From Halomonas sp. HL-93 (GTDB taxonomy: Bacteria > Pseudomonadota > Gammaproteobacteria > Pseudomonadales > Halomonadaceae), in the NCBI RefSeq assembly GCF_900086985.1, contig NZ_LT593974.1:806001-870000 (forward strand): a DNA stretch of 64,000 nt, given 5' to 3'. The position numbers and the translations under genes are program-made. Shown here piece by piece: positions 35,539 through 43,724 of the stretch. The notes beneath the pieces are model-generated. The model saw only the letters and a program-made list of their open reading frames with translations. It was not told the origin of the DNA and ran no database searches. Numbering within the stretch: the first letter of the stretch is position 1; each line of letters opens with the position of its first letter.

Positions 35539-36216
35539 ATGGGGCCAACGCTCGATTTTCTTACCCTGTTGCCCTACATCGGTCAGTTGCTTAAAGGTAT
35601 TACCACCACGGTCATTTTGACCGTGGTGACCACCTTAACCGGGCTAGCGCTGGCCGTGGCCGTGGCATATCTACGCGTGAATGCGCAGCCATGGGTACGC
35701 TGGGGGCTCGGCGGTTATGTCGAATTGACCCGCAATACACCCTTTATCGTGCAGCTGTTCTTTATCTTCTTTGGGCTACCAGGGCTCGGCATCAAAATTG
35801 ATGCCATTACCGCGGCGTTTATCGCCATGACGCTTAACCTGGCCGCCTACAGTGCCGAAATTCTACGCGCTGGAATTAGTGCAACGGCGATAGGTCAGTT
35901 AGAGGCTGGCCGAGCGCTGGGCATGACCACGCTGCAAAGCTATCGCCATGTGGTGCTTGTGCCCGCCTTTGCGCGGGTTTATCCCGCACTGATCAGCCAA
36001 TCAATTATCGTCATGCTGGGCTCGGCGGTGGTGTCACAGATTTCGGTATTTGACCTCACTTACGCGGCGAATTTTATTCAGTCGCGTAACTTCAGAAGCT
36101 TTGAAGTCTACCTGTTGATCACGCTGATCTATCTGCTTCTCGCCTTTGGCATGCGGCGCAGCTTTATGCTGGTGGGCAAGCGCGTATTCGCCTATCAGCA
36201 AGGAGAGCAACGATGA
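35539..36216 (+). CDS. Amino-acid-type ABC transporter permease (first)
   Basis: This 225-residue HisM/GlnP-family permease has about 5 helices. The EAA-type loop is EILRAGISATAIGQLEAGRALGMTTLQSYRHVVLVPA, which contacts the ATPase, and VELTRNTPFIVQLFFIFFGLPGLGI is a family signature. The gene starts 9 bases after the binding protein and overlaps the second permease by 4 bases. Confidence 0.93.
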   Translation: MGPTLDFLTLLPYIGQLLKGITTTVILTVVTTLTGLALAVAVAYLRVNAQPWVRWGLGGYVELTRNTPFIVQLFFIFFGLPGLGIKIDAITAAFIAMTLNLAAYSAEILRAGISATAIGQLEAGRALGMTTLQSYRHVVLVPAFARVYPALISQSIIVMLGSAVVSQISVFDLTYAANFIQSRNFRSFEVYLLITLIYLLLAFGMRRSFMLVGKRVFAYQQGEQR

Positions 36217-36869
36217 TTGAGTTCACCTTCTGGGATATTTTGCGCAACCTGCTGCTGGCGACTCGCTGGACCATACTGTTGTCGCTGATTGCCTTTTTAG
36301 GCGGTGCCACGGTGGGCTTGCTGTTGACCTTCATGCGCCTCTCAAGCAACCGCTGGCTGCAGCGTTTAACGTCACTCTATGTTGATCTTTTCCAGGGTAC
36401 ACCACTGCTGATGCAGCTGTTTTTGATCTTCTTTGGCGCTGCCGCCATGGGGCATCAGATTTCAGCATGGCTTGCGGCCTCCATTGCGCTTACGCTATTT
36501 ACCAGCGCGTTTCTGTGCGACATCTGGCGTGGTTGTTTGGAAGCGGTCTCCAAAGGGCAGTGGCACGCGGCGCGGGTGCTGGGGATGAACTACTTCCAAA
36601 CCATGCGACATGTCATTTTACCTCAGGCGCTACGCCTCTCGATTCCCCCTACGGTAGGCTTCTCGGTACAGGTCATTAAAGGCACGGCCCTGGCGTCGAT
36701 CATTGGCTTTGTGGAGTTGACCAAGGCCGGCACCATGCTCAATAACGCTACCTTTGAACCTTTCACCATCTTTGCCCTTGTGGCTCTGCTTTACTTCGCG
36801 CTGTGCTACCCACTTTCCTGCTACGCGCGCTATCTGGAGAAAAAGCTCTATGACGCTGGTCTACGTTGA
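36213..36869 (+). CDS. Amino-acid-type ABC transporter permease (second)
   Basis: This 218-residue HisQ/GlnP-family partner permease has the loop DIWRGCLEAVSKGQWHAARVLGMNYFQTMRHVILPQALR and the segment VDLFQGTPLLMQLFLIFFG. It overlaps the upstream permease by ATGA and the ATPase gene by 20 bases, so translation of the three is coupled. The two permeases are homologous to each other but well diverged, as usual for heterodimers. Confidence 0.93.
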   Translation: MIEFTFWDILRNLLLATRWTILLSLIAFLGGATVGLLLTFMRLSSNRWLQRLTSLYVDLFQGTPLLMQLFLIFFGAAAMGHQISAWLAASIALTLFTSAFLCDIWRGCLEAVSKGQWHAARVLGMNYFQTMRHVILPQALRLSIPPTVGFSVQVIKGTALASIIGFVELTKAGTMLNNATFEPFTIFALVALLYFALCYPLSCYARYLEKKLYDAGLR

Positions 36870-37578
36870 TAACGTTCATAAAGCCTTTGGCGACTTGGAA
36901 GTGCTGAAAGGCATTAATCTTTCGGTGGCGCAAGGCGAAGTGGTGGCGATTATTGGTCGCAGCGGTTCGGGTAAAAGTACCTTGCTGCGCTGCCTGAATC
37001 AGCTTGAAAAACACGACAGCGGCCAGATTACCATTGCCGATAAGCAGTTGGATGCGACGTCGATGTCGCCCAAAGAGCTAAGTGAAAATGTTGGCATGGT
37101 GTTTCAAAGTTTTAACCTGTTTCCCCATAAAACCGTGGGAGAAAACGTCTGTATAGCACCCATTGTGGTGCGTGGTGAGGAGCGGGCTGAGGTTGAGAAA
37201 ATCGCCCATGAAGTGCTTGAGAAAGTCGGCCTATCGGATAAGTATGATGCCTATCCGGCGCAGCTTTCCGGTGGGCAGCAGCAGCGGGTAGCCATCGCCC
37301 GGGCGCTCGCCATGCGCCCCAAAGTCATGCTTTGCGATGAAGTAACTTCGGCGCTTGATCCTGAGCTGGTCGGTGAAGTACTGCGCGTATTGGAAGCCCT
37401 GGCGGCCGAGGGTATGACGCTGATTCTGGTCACCCACGAGATGAGCTTTGCCCGTGACGTGGCCGACCGCGTAGTATTTATGCACCAGGGGCGCATCCAT
37501 GAAGAGGGCGCCCCCAGCGAGCTGTTCGGCAATCCGCAAACGCCAGAGCTAAAGCAGTTTATTTCTGCAGTGCTCTAG
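36850..37578 (+). CDS. Amino-acid-type ABC transporter ATPase
   Basis: This 242-residue GlnQ/HisP-family ATPase has Walker A GRSGSGKSTLLR, Q-loop MVFQSFNLFPHKT, signature LSGGQQQRVAIARAL and Walker B VMLCDEVTSALDPE. The start at 36850 (MTLVYVDNVHKAFGDLEVL) fits family length; 32 further in-frame codons upstream lie inside the permease gene and are rejected. It is the last gene of the operon and converges on the YfcC gene 51 bases later. Confidence 0.94.
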   Translation: MTLVYVDNVHKAFGDLEVLKGINLSVAQGEVVAIIGRSGSGKSTLLRCLNQLEKHDSGQITIADKQLDATSMSPKELSENVGMVFQSFNLFPHKTVGENVCIAPIVVRGEERAEVEKIAHEVLEKVGLSDKYDAYPAQLSGGQQQRVAIARALAMRPKVMLCDEVTSALDPELVGEVLRVLEALAAEGMTLILVTHEMSFARDVADRVVFMHQGRIHEEGAPSELFGNPQTPELKQFISAVL

Positions 37579-37629
37579 CGTGTCGATAGCTCGCTATATA
37601 GACAAAAATAGAAGGGTGATGGCAGGCAT

Positions 37630-39078
37630 CTATCCGGTCCACTGTGTCGCTTGAGCAAGAATAAGAAAACCTAACGCGATCAATATCCATACGCAAAAAA
37701 GTGGGAAGAAGAATTTGACCCACTTCTGCCACGGGACACCTGCCAGGGCCAGAGTTGCCATAAAGTAGCCCGAGGTTGGGTAGAGAATGTTGCCGATGCC
37801 GTCACCCAGCTGGAAAGCCAGCACTGACGTTTGGCGCGTTACGCCAATAATATCGGAGAGCGGTGCCATGAGCGGCATAGTGACGAGTGCTTGGCCGCTG
37901 CCGGAGGGGACAATAAAATTGAAGCCGAGCTGGGCGAAGAACATGCCAATAGCGGAAAGCAGGGTAGGCAGGCCGCCGACAAGATTGCCAAGCCCAAACA
38001 CCAGGGTATCCATGATCTGGCCATCTTCCAGCATCACCGCCACGCCTCGGGCGACGCCCGCAATCATGGCGCCGACCAATACGTCGCGGAAGCCCTGGTT
38101 GAAGCCTGCACATATTTCGTCGGTGTCAAGGCCTGCAATAATTCCCACCGCAATGCCCATGATGATAAACAGGCCTGCCATCTCCATCATGAACCAGCCT
38201 TGCTGTAACACGCCATAGACGAGTACGGCGAAGAAGGCGAACGTTGCAATGGCTGCAAGTATCTGGCGAGTTGTTGCGATCAAAGCGGGGCTATTGTCAG
38301 CGTGTTGGTACAGACTACGTTTTTCGGATTCGCCAGAGTCTGTACTCAGTAGGCTGAGTGAAGGCTCGTGGCGGACCATGCGCGCGTAGCGCATGACGAA
38401 GAACATGGCCGCAGCTAACATGGCAATAAACGCCATGATGCGTAGGCCATAACCAGAGTAGAGAGGTAAGTCAGAGAGTTGTTGCCCAAGCCCCGTGTTG
38501 ATGGGGTTGAGTACCCCCGTAGTGAAGCCAACAGTGGTGGCGCAAAGTGCCACCGCCGCTGCAGTGACAGAATCAAAGCGTAAGGCAATCATCAGCGGCA
38601 GGATGACCGGCACGTAGACCAGCGCCAACTCTTGAGTACCGATGATGGTTGCTATGACAGCAAATACCGTCATCAATACCGGAATCGTAAGTAGGCTCTG
38701 CCGCGCAAAGCGACGCGTCAGCTTATCCACACCAATCTCAATAATGCCGGTACGCCTTAATACCATGAACATGCCGCCAATCATGAACGTAAAAAACACC
38801 ACTTCGCCAGCGCTCATCAATCCATTGGGTATCGCCAGCATGAAGTCGACCAGGCCAACTGGGGTGGCGGCAACGTGTTCAAACGAGGTGGGATCGATAG
38901 TGGTACGTCCGTCTGGGCCAGGAACACGTTCGAACTGGCCCGCAGGCACAAAATGAGTCGCTATCGCGGCCAAGCCGATAAATACGAACAGAACCACGTA
39001 AATATCAGGGATCCGGCACCAGCTTTTTTTAGGCTTTGGACCATTAGAGGGATCCGGAGGTTGAGTGTGTTGGGACAT
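37630..39078 (-). CDS. YfcC-family carrier (DcuC/arginine-ornithine-antiporter-like)
   Basis: This membrane protein of about 482 residues has 12-13 helices. YfcC-family marks are IPDIYVVLFVFIGLAAIATHFVPAGQFERV, GTQELALVYVPVILPLMIALRFD, GFTTGVLNPINTGLGQ and FIVPSGSGQALVTMPLMAPL. The start at 39078 follows GAGGT; 29 upstream codons are unsupported. The family carries amino acids or C4-dicarboxylates; actual cargo is not established. It is divergent from the allE-like gene, with two RpiR-type palindromes between them. Confidence 0.85.
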   Translation of the reverse strand: MSQHTQPPDPSNGPKPKKSWCRIPDIYVVLFVFIGLAAIATHFVPAGQFERVPGPDGRTTIDPTSFEHVAATPVGLVDFMLAIPNGLMSAGEVVFFTFMIGGMFMVLRRTGIIEIGVDKLTRRFARQSLLTIPVLMTVFAVIATIIGTQELALVYVPVILPLMIALRFDSVTAAAVALCATTVGFTTGVLNPINTGLGQQLSDLPLYSGYGLRIMAFIAMLAAAMFFVMRYARMVRHEPSLSLLSTDSGESEKRSLYQHADNSPALIATTRQILAAIATFAFFAVLVYGVLQQGWFMMEMAGLFIIMGIAVGIIAGLDTDEICAGFNQGFRDVLVGAMIAGVARGVAVMLEDGQIMDTLVFGLGNLVGGLPTLLSAIGMFFAQLGFNFIVPSGSGQALVTMPLMAPLSDIIGVTRQTSVLAFQLGDGIGNILYPTSGYFMATLALAGVPWQKWVKFFFPLFCVWILIALGFLILAQATQWTG

Positions 39079-39234
39079 GCTGTACCTCGCGTTATAGGAC
39101 CGCCATTCAGGGCGGCTATTGTTATAAATGTCTAATCTGAGTAACGCTATAGCCCATGGAAACAATGGGTAGAGGATAGCGAATGCTTACTGGGATATTG
39201 CTGCTGACCATGATTCGTTTGGCTTAAGCGATAT

Positions 39235-39278
39235 GAAACGAAAGTTTCTATAGAAGTTACTATTGGGAGAAACGTTTC
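39235..39278. promoter_or_regulatory. Candidate RpiR operators upstream of the YfcC gene
   Basis: GAAACGAAAGTTTC (39235-39248) and GAAACGTTTC (39269-39278) lie 157-200 bases upstream of the YfcC start and before the divergent allE-like gene. The first differs by one base from the site at 34622 before the ABC operon. The second has no spacer between the same half-sites, so its role is less sure. Confidence 0.5.
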
Positions 39279-39318
39279 ACAAGTATTCTGATGAAGATCC
39301 CTTTAATGTGTATGGCTA

Positions 39319-39334
39319 ATCTTGTATACAAGAT
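39319..39334. promoter_or_regulatory. Candidate purine-regulon operator (ATCTTGTATACAAGAT)
   Basis: This perfect 16-base palindrome centred on TTGTATACAA is the longest copy of the motif in the window. It lies 26-41 bases before the allE-like start, a repressing position if the promoter overlaps it. Confidence 0.75.
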
Positions 39335-39359
39335 GCTTCTCTAATTTTTCATAAGTCAT

Positions 39360-40202
39360 ATGGGCTCAAATATGCCAGCTACCTACTACGCCCCCACCGG
39401 CGGGCATCCGCCGCAAACGCAGATAACCGCTGATCGTGCCGTCTTTACCGAGGCGTATGCGCTAATTCCTAAAGGGGTGATGCGCGATATCGTCACCAGC
39501 AATCTGCCGTTCTGGGAAGGCACCCGTTTATGGGTGCTGGCGCGGCCGCTGTCGGGCTTCGCCGAGACCTTCTCCCAATACATTATGGAACTGCAGCCGG
39601 ATGGCGGCAGCGACAAGCCGGAACTGGACCCTCAGGCGGAAGGGGTGCTGTTTGTTGTCGAGGGTGAATTAACGCTAACGCTGGCGGGCGAGCGTCACAC
39701 CATGCTCCCCGGTGGCTATGCGTTTATTCCCCCGGGGAGCCACTGGCAGGTGCGCAATGAATCTAGCGCACCGGTGCGTTTTCATTGGGTGCGCAAGGCC
39801 TATGAATATGTCGAAGGGCTCGACGTACCCAAGGCGTTTGTTACCAACGAGCAGGACATTGCCCCCATCGAGATGCCGGGCACCGAAGGCCGCTGGGCGA
39901 CCACGCGTTTTGTCGACCCGGCGGATGTTCGCCATGATATGCACGTCAATATCGTCACCTTCCAGCCGGGCGGTGTGATTCCGTTTGATGAAACTCATGT
40001 CATGGAGCACGGCCTTTACGTGCTGGAAGGCAAGGCGGTTTATCACCTCAATCAAAACTGGGTAGAAGTCGAGGCGGGGGACTTTATGTGGCTGCGTGCC
40101 TTCTGCCCCCAGGCCTGCTATGCCGCTGGCCCCGGGCCGTTCCGGTATTTGTTGTATAAAGATGTTAATCGCCATGCTTCTCTAAAACTGTCATCGCGTT
40201 AA
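39360..40202 (+). CDS. allE: (S)-ureidoglycine aminohydrolase-like cupin
   Basis: This 280-residue bicupin resembles AllE/YlbA, which converts (S)-ureidoglycine to (S)-ureidoglycolate and ammonia; some relatives are labelled bifunctional with allantoicase. The first cupin has EGVLFVVEGELTLTLAGERH, PGGYAFIPPGSHWQVRN; the second has NIVTFQPGGVIPFDETHVMEHGLYVLEGKAVYHL with metal-ligand His and Glu, then GDFMWLRAFCPQACYA. Start is 39360 or 39372 (both ATG, neither with a strong site). It leads the allA gene by 9 bases. Confidence 0.88.
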   Translation: MGSNMPATYYAPTGGHPPQTQITADRAVFTEAYALIPKGVMRDIVTSNLPFWEGTRLWVLARPLSGFAETFSQYIMELQPDGGSDKPELDPQAEGVLFVVEGELTLTLAGERHTMLPGGYAFIPPGSHWQVRNESSAPVRFHWVRKAYEYVEGLDVPKAFVTNEQDIAPIEMPGTEGRWATTRFVDPADVRHDMHVNIVTFQPGGVIPFDETHVMEHGLYVLEGKAVYHLNQNWVEVEAGDFMWLRAFCPQACYAAGPGPFRYLLYKDVNRHASLKLSSR

Positions 40203-40211
40203 GGAGCTGCA

Positions 40212-40703
40212 ATGTTGAAGCTAAAAGCCGAGCCGCTAACGGCAGAGGCCTTTGCCCCTTTTGGCGATGTGATTGATGCGCGTACCTCCGCGTCGTTTCC
40301 CATTAATGCCGGGCGTACCCAGCGCCACCATGATTTGGCCAAGGTGGAAACCCTGGGCGAAAACGCTCGCACGCTGATCAATATCTTCGTCAGTCAGCCG
40401 GTTACGCTGCCGTTGGAGCTCACGTTTCTGGAGCGGCATCCGCAGGGCAGCCAAGCGTTTATGCCGCTGCATCAGGAGCGTTTTATTGTCGTGGTCGCCC
40501 CGCCGGGAGACGTTATTAACCTTGACGATGTACGCGCCTTTGTTACCGATGGACGCCAAGGGGTCAACTATCGCGCGGGCACTTGGCACGCCATTCAGTC
40601 GGTTCTGGAGCGAGAAGGCGAGTTTTTGGTGGTGGACCGGGGTGGCGACGGCAACAATTGCGACGAATATCCGTTGTCATTGCGAATTCACCTCGCCGAT
40701 TAA
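40212..40703 (+). CDS. allA: Ureidoglycolate lyase
   Basis: This 163-residue enzyme cleaves (S)-ureidoglycolate to glyoxylate and urea. The family core is visible: LTAEAFAPFGDVIDAR, LTFLERHPQGSQAFMPL, RFIVVVAPPGD and GRQGVNYRAGTWHAIQSVL. AAGGAG precedes the ATG. It follows allE and precedes pykA by 82 bases. The glyoxylate made here can feed the aminotransferase at 12869. No urease or allantoate amidohydrolase gene is in the window. Confidence 0.94.
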   Translation: MLKLKAEPLTAEAFAPFGDVIDARTSASFPINAGRTQRHHDLAKVETLGENARTLINIFVSQPVTLPLELTFLERHPQGSQAFMPLHQERFIVVVAPPGDVINLDDVRAFVTDGRQGVNYRAGTWHAIQSVLEREGEFLVVDRGGDGNNCDEYPLSLRIHLAD

Positions 40704-40785
40704 CGCGGGGTGTTGCATAGCGGTCATGTTTCGCGCGTTATACTGTTAGGCTAGTGATCATCCACGTCAAGCGCCCGGGAGCTTT

Positions 40786-42270
40786 ATGAACGCACTGCAC
40801 CATTCCTTGATTCGCCGCACAAAAATTGTCGCCACCTTGGGGCCCGCTAGCGACCGCGAGGGTGTGCTAGACGCCATGCTTGCGGCGGGGGTCGATGTCG
40901 TACGGTTGAATTTCTCCCATGGCAGCGCCGACGATCACCGTCGTCGGCTTCAAGAAGTGCGTAAAGCCGCCGCCAAGCTGGGAAGGAGCGTAGCAGTACT
41001 GGGTGATCTCCAAGGTCCGAAAATTCGCGTCGCCCGCTTTAAAGAGGGCGCGGTGATGCTGCAAGAAGGCCAGCCGTTTATTCTCGATATGGCGATGGAC
41101 GGCGAGGCGGGCGATAGCGCTCAGGTGGGCTGCGATTACAAGACGCTTGCCGATGACGTCACCGCCGGTGATCGGCTATTGCTTGATGATGGCCGTGTAG
41201 TGCTGGACGTCACCGGTGTCAAAGGGTCTCAGGTCCATACGGTGGTCGTGGTGGGCGGCAAACTGTCCAATAACAAAGGCATCAATAAGCAGGGCGGTGG
41301 TCTGTCGGCCCCGGCGCTTACCGAGAAAGACAAGCAAGACCTTAAAACCGCGGTTGAGATTGGTGTCGATTATCTGGCTATCTCTTTCCCCCGTCATGCT
41401 GAAGATATGCGCGAGGCACGCCGCCTGCTCGGTGAAAAGGGTGCCGAGATTGGCCTGGTGGCCAAAGTGGAGCGTGCCGAAGCGGTGGCCGATGACGCCA
41501 CGCTTGACGGCATTATTGAAGCCTCGGAAGCGGTGATGGTCGCCCGCGGCGATCTGGGCGTTGAGATAGGCGACGCCCAACTGGTGGGTGTGCAAAAACG
41601 CATGATCAAGCGGGCGCGTACGCTCAACCGCGCGGTCATCACGGCTACGCAAATGATGGAAAGCATGATCTCGTCGCCACTGCCAACGCGTGCCGAGGTA
41701 TTCGACGTGGCCAACGCCGTGCTGGATGGCAGCGACGCGGTGATGCTCTCGGCGGAAACCGCCGCGGGGGATTATCCCATCGAGACCGTCGACGCCATGG
41801 CACGCGTATGCCTGGGCGCCGAGCGCGAAAAGACTGCCCAGGAGTCGGGCCACCGTATCCACGAAGGCTTTACCCGTCCGGACGAAACCATTGCGCTTTC
41901 CGCGATGTATGCGGCGAACCATATGGAAGGCGTCACGGCCATCGCCTGCATGACCTCGTCGGGTTATACCCCGCTGATTGCCTCGCGCATACGTTCGGGG
42001 CTGCCGATTGTCGGCCTGGCGCACAACCCCATCGCTCAGCGGCGTATGGCGTTGTATCGCGGTGTGGTTTCGCTGCCGTTCGATACATCAGAGATGACGG
42101 CCACCGAACTTAACGACCGCGCCCTTGAGCTTTTGGTTAAGCAAGGCGTCGCCAAGCTTGGCGATTACGTGATACTAACCCGCGGCGATCACATGAATGC
42201 CCACGGTGGGACTAACACCATGAAAGTGATGGCCATCACCGAGCAGCATCTGCCTCCACAGGCGAGCTAA
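40786..42270 (+). CDS. pykA: Pyruvate kinase
   Basis: This 494-residue enzyme makes pyruvate and ATP from phosphoenolpyruvate and ADP. Motifs are [49 protein letters not shown] and the active-site segment [44 protein letters not shown]. Length and C-terminal domain fit the PykA (type II) form. Its stop is 3 bases from modA, an unusual partner that suggests co-transcription. Confidence 0.95.
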   Translation: MNALHHSLIRRTKIVATLGPASDREGVLDAMLAAGVDVVRLNFSHGSADDHRRRLQEVRKAAAKLGRSVAVLGDLQGPKIRVARFKEGAVMLQEGQPFILDMAMDGEAGDSAQVGCDYKTLADDVTAGDRLLLDDGRVVLDVTGVKGSQVHTVVVVGGKLSNNKGINKQGGGLSAPALTEKDKQDLKTAVEIGVDYLAISFPRHAEDMREARRLLGEKGAEIGLVAKVERAEAVADDATLDGIIEASEAVMVARGDLGVEIGDAQLVGVQKRMIKRARTLNRAVITATQMMESMISSPLPTRAEVFDVANAVLDGSDAVMLSAETAAGDYPIETVDAMARVCLGAEREKTAQESGHRIHEGFTRPDETIALSAMYAANHMEGVTAIACMTSSGYTPLIASRIRSGLPIVGLAHNPIAQRRMALYRGVVSLPFDTSEMTATELNDRALELLVKQGVAKLGDYVILTRGDHMNAHGGTNTMKVMAITEQHLPPQAS

Positions 42271-42273
42271 GCA

Positions 42274-43056
42274 ATGCCTCGCTTGTGTCGGCGTGGCCTA
42301 TGGATGGCGTGGCTGCTGATGGTCGCCATGCCCGCCTCGGCGGGGACGGCGACGGTCGCGGCAGCCTCGGATTTGCAATTTGCGCTTAAGGAGGCCGCCG
42401 AACGCTTTGAGGATGCCACTGGGCACACGCTGCGGCTAAACTTTGGCTCTTCGGGCAATTTTCGTCGTCAAATTGCTCAGGGTGCTCCCTTCGAGCTGTT
42501 TCTCTCAGCCGATGAGCGCTACGTGGAGGCGCTGCATGGCGAGGGGCATACCCGTGGTGAGGGCGTGATTTACGCCATCGGGCGGCTGGTTTGGCTGCAG
42601 CGGTCGGGACAGGCAGAGATGCCTGACGACGACGCGCCGCTGGCTGGGGTGGAGCAGGCCCTGGCGCACCACGCGAACGGCGAGCGGCCGCGCATTGCTA
42701 TCGCCAACCCCGAGCACGCACCGTATGGCGTTGCCGCTAAGCAAGCGCTTACTCATGCAGGGCTTTGGGAGCAAACCGAACCGCTGCGAGTGCTCGGGGA
42801 GAATGTCTCCCAAGCAGCACAGTTTGCGCTCTCCGACGATGCCCAGGGCGGACTGGTGGCTTATTCCCTGGCGCTGGCACCGCCGTTGGCTGAACGAAGT
42901 GAGTATGTACTCATCCCCGAAGGCTGGCATGAGCCGCTGCGCCAACGTATGGTCCTCACCCGCCAAGCGGGGGACGCCGCCCAGGCGTTTTATGCCTGGC
43001 TCCAGCAGGAAGAGGGGCGGGCGATCTTTCAACACTATGGGTTTAGTACAGACTGA
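42274..43056 (+). CDS. modA: Molybdate ABC transporter binding protein
   Basis: This 260-residue periplasmic molybdate-binding protein has a signal peptide (about 1-23, ending PASAGTATV) and then VAAASDLQFALKEAAERFEDATGHTLRLNFGSSGNFRRQIAQGAPFELFLSAD, the ModA signature with the oxyanion-binding Ser residues. It starts 3 bases after pykA and overlaps modB by one base. Molybdate supply would serve molybdenum enzymes such as xanthine dehydrogenase feeding the urate pathway (inference; that gene is not here). Confidence 0.92.
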   Translation: MPRLCRRGLWMAWLLMVAMPASAGTATVAAASDLQFALKEAAERFEDATGHTLRLNFGSSGNFRRQIAQGAPFELFLSADERYVEALHGEGHTRGEGVIYAIGRLVWLQRSGQAEMPDDDAPLAGVEQALAHHANGERPRIAIANPEHAPYGVAAKQALTHAGLWEQTEPLRVLGENVSQAAQFALSDDAQGGLVAYSLALAPPLAERSEYVLIPEGWHEPLRQRMVLTRQAGDAAQAFYAWLQQEEGRAIFQHYGFSTD

Positions 43057-43724
43057 TGGATGGGTCGGCGCTTTCAGTGTCATTCCGCCTAGCGGCACTC
43101 ACGTGTGTTTTTTTGCTTCCGTTAGGTATCTTCCTGGGCCGCTGGTTGGCCGGAGCCCGCTTTCGCGGTAAAGGGCTTTGCGAAGCGTTGGTGGCGCTGC
43201 CGCTGGTAATGCCGCCGACCGTATTGGGGTTTTATCTACTACAAAGCTTTGGCCGCGAGGCGCCGGTCGGTCAGCTGTGGATGGCGCTCACCGGCGGTGG
43301 GCTCAACTTTACCTTCAGCGGTATTTTGCTGGCCTCACTGGTCGCCAATCTGCCCTTTGCCGTCCAGCCGATTCAGCGTGCCTTTGAAAACGTGCCTCAC
43401 AACCTGCGCGAGGCGGCGTGGTGCAGCGGGCTAAGCCCGTGGCAAACGCTGCTACGCATTGAGTTGCCGCTGGTATGGCCGGGAGTTCTCTCCGCCACCG
43501 CGCTGACTTTTGCGCATACGCTGGGCGAATTTGGCGTCATTCTGATGGTCGGTGGGGCGATCGACGGCGAAACCCGCACGCTGGCGATTGCCATTTACGA
43601 CCGAGTGCAGGCCTTTGACGAGCAGGGGGCCGCCCTGATGGCGGCGCTGTTGCTAGTGGTGTCGTTTACCACCCTAGGCGTGGTGTACGGCTTGGCAGGC
43701 CGTCGGAGGTGGGCGCGTGGCTAA
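43056..43724 (+). CDS. modB: Molybdate ABC transporter permease
   Basis: This 222-residue CysW-type permease has about 5 helices. LPLVMPPTVLGFYLLQSFG and the EAA loop AAWCSGLSPWQTLLRIELPLVWPGV followed by HTLGEFGVILMVGG are typical of ModB. It overlaps modA by one base and modC by 8, with the modC ribosome site inside its end. Confidence 0.94.
   Translation: MDGSALSVSFRLAALTCVFLLPLGIFLGRWLAGARFRGKGLCEALVALPLVMPPTVLGFYLLQSFGREAPVGQLWMALTGGGLNFTFSGILLASLVANLPFAVQPIQRAFENVPHNLREAAWCSGLSPWQTLLRIELPLVWPGVLSATALTFAHTLGEFGVILMVGGAIDGETRTLAIAIYDRVQAFDEQGAALMAALLLVVSFTTLGVVYGLAGRRRWARG

Noticed and set aside
41176..42024. 282-codon minus-strand open frame
   Set aside because: Antisense shadow of pykA, which has all the pyruvate kinase motifs; the shadow is rich in Arg and His and matches nothing.
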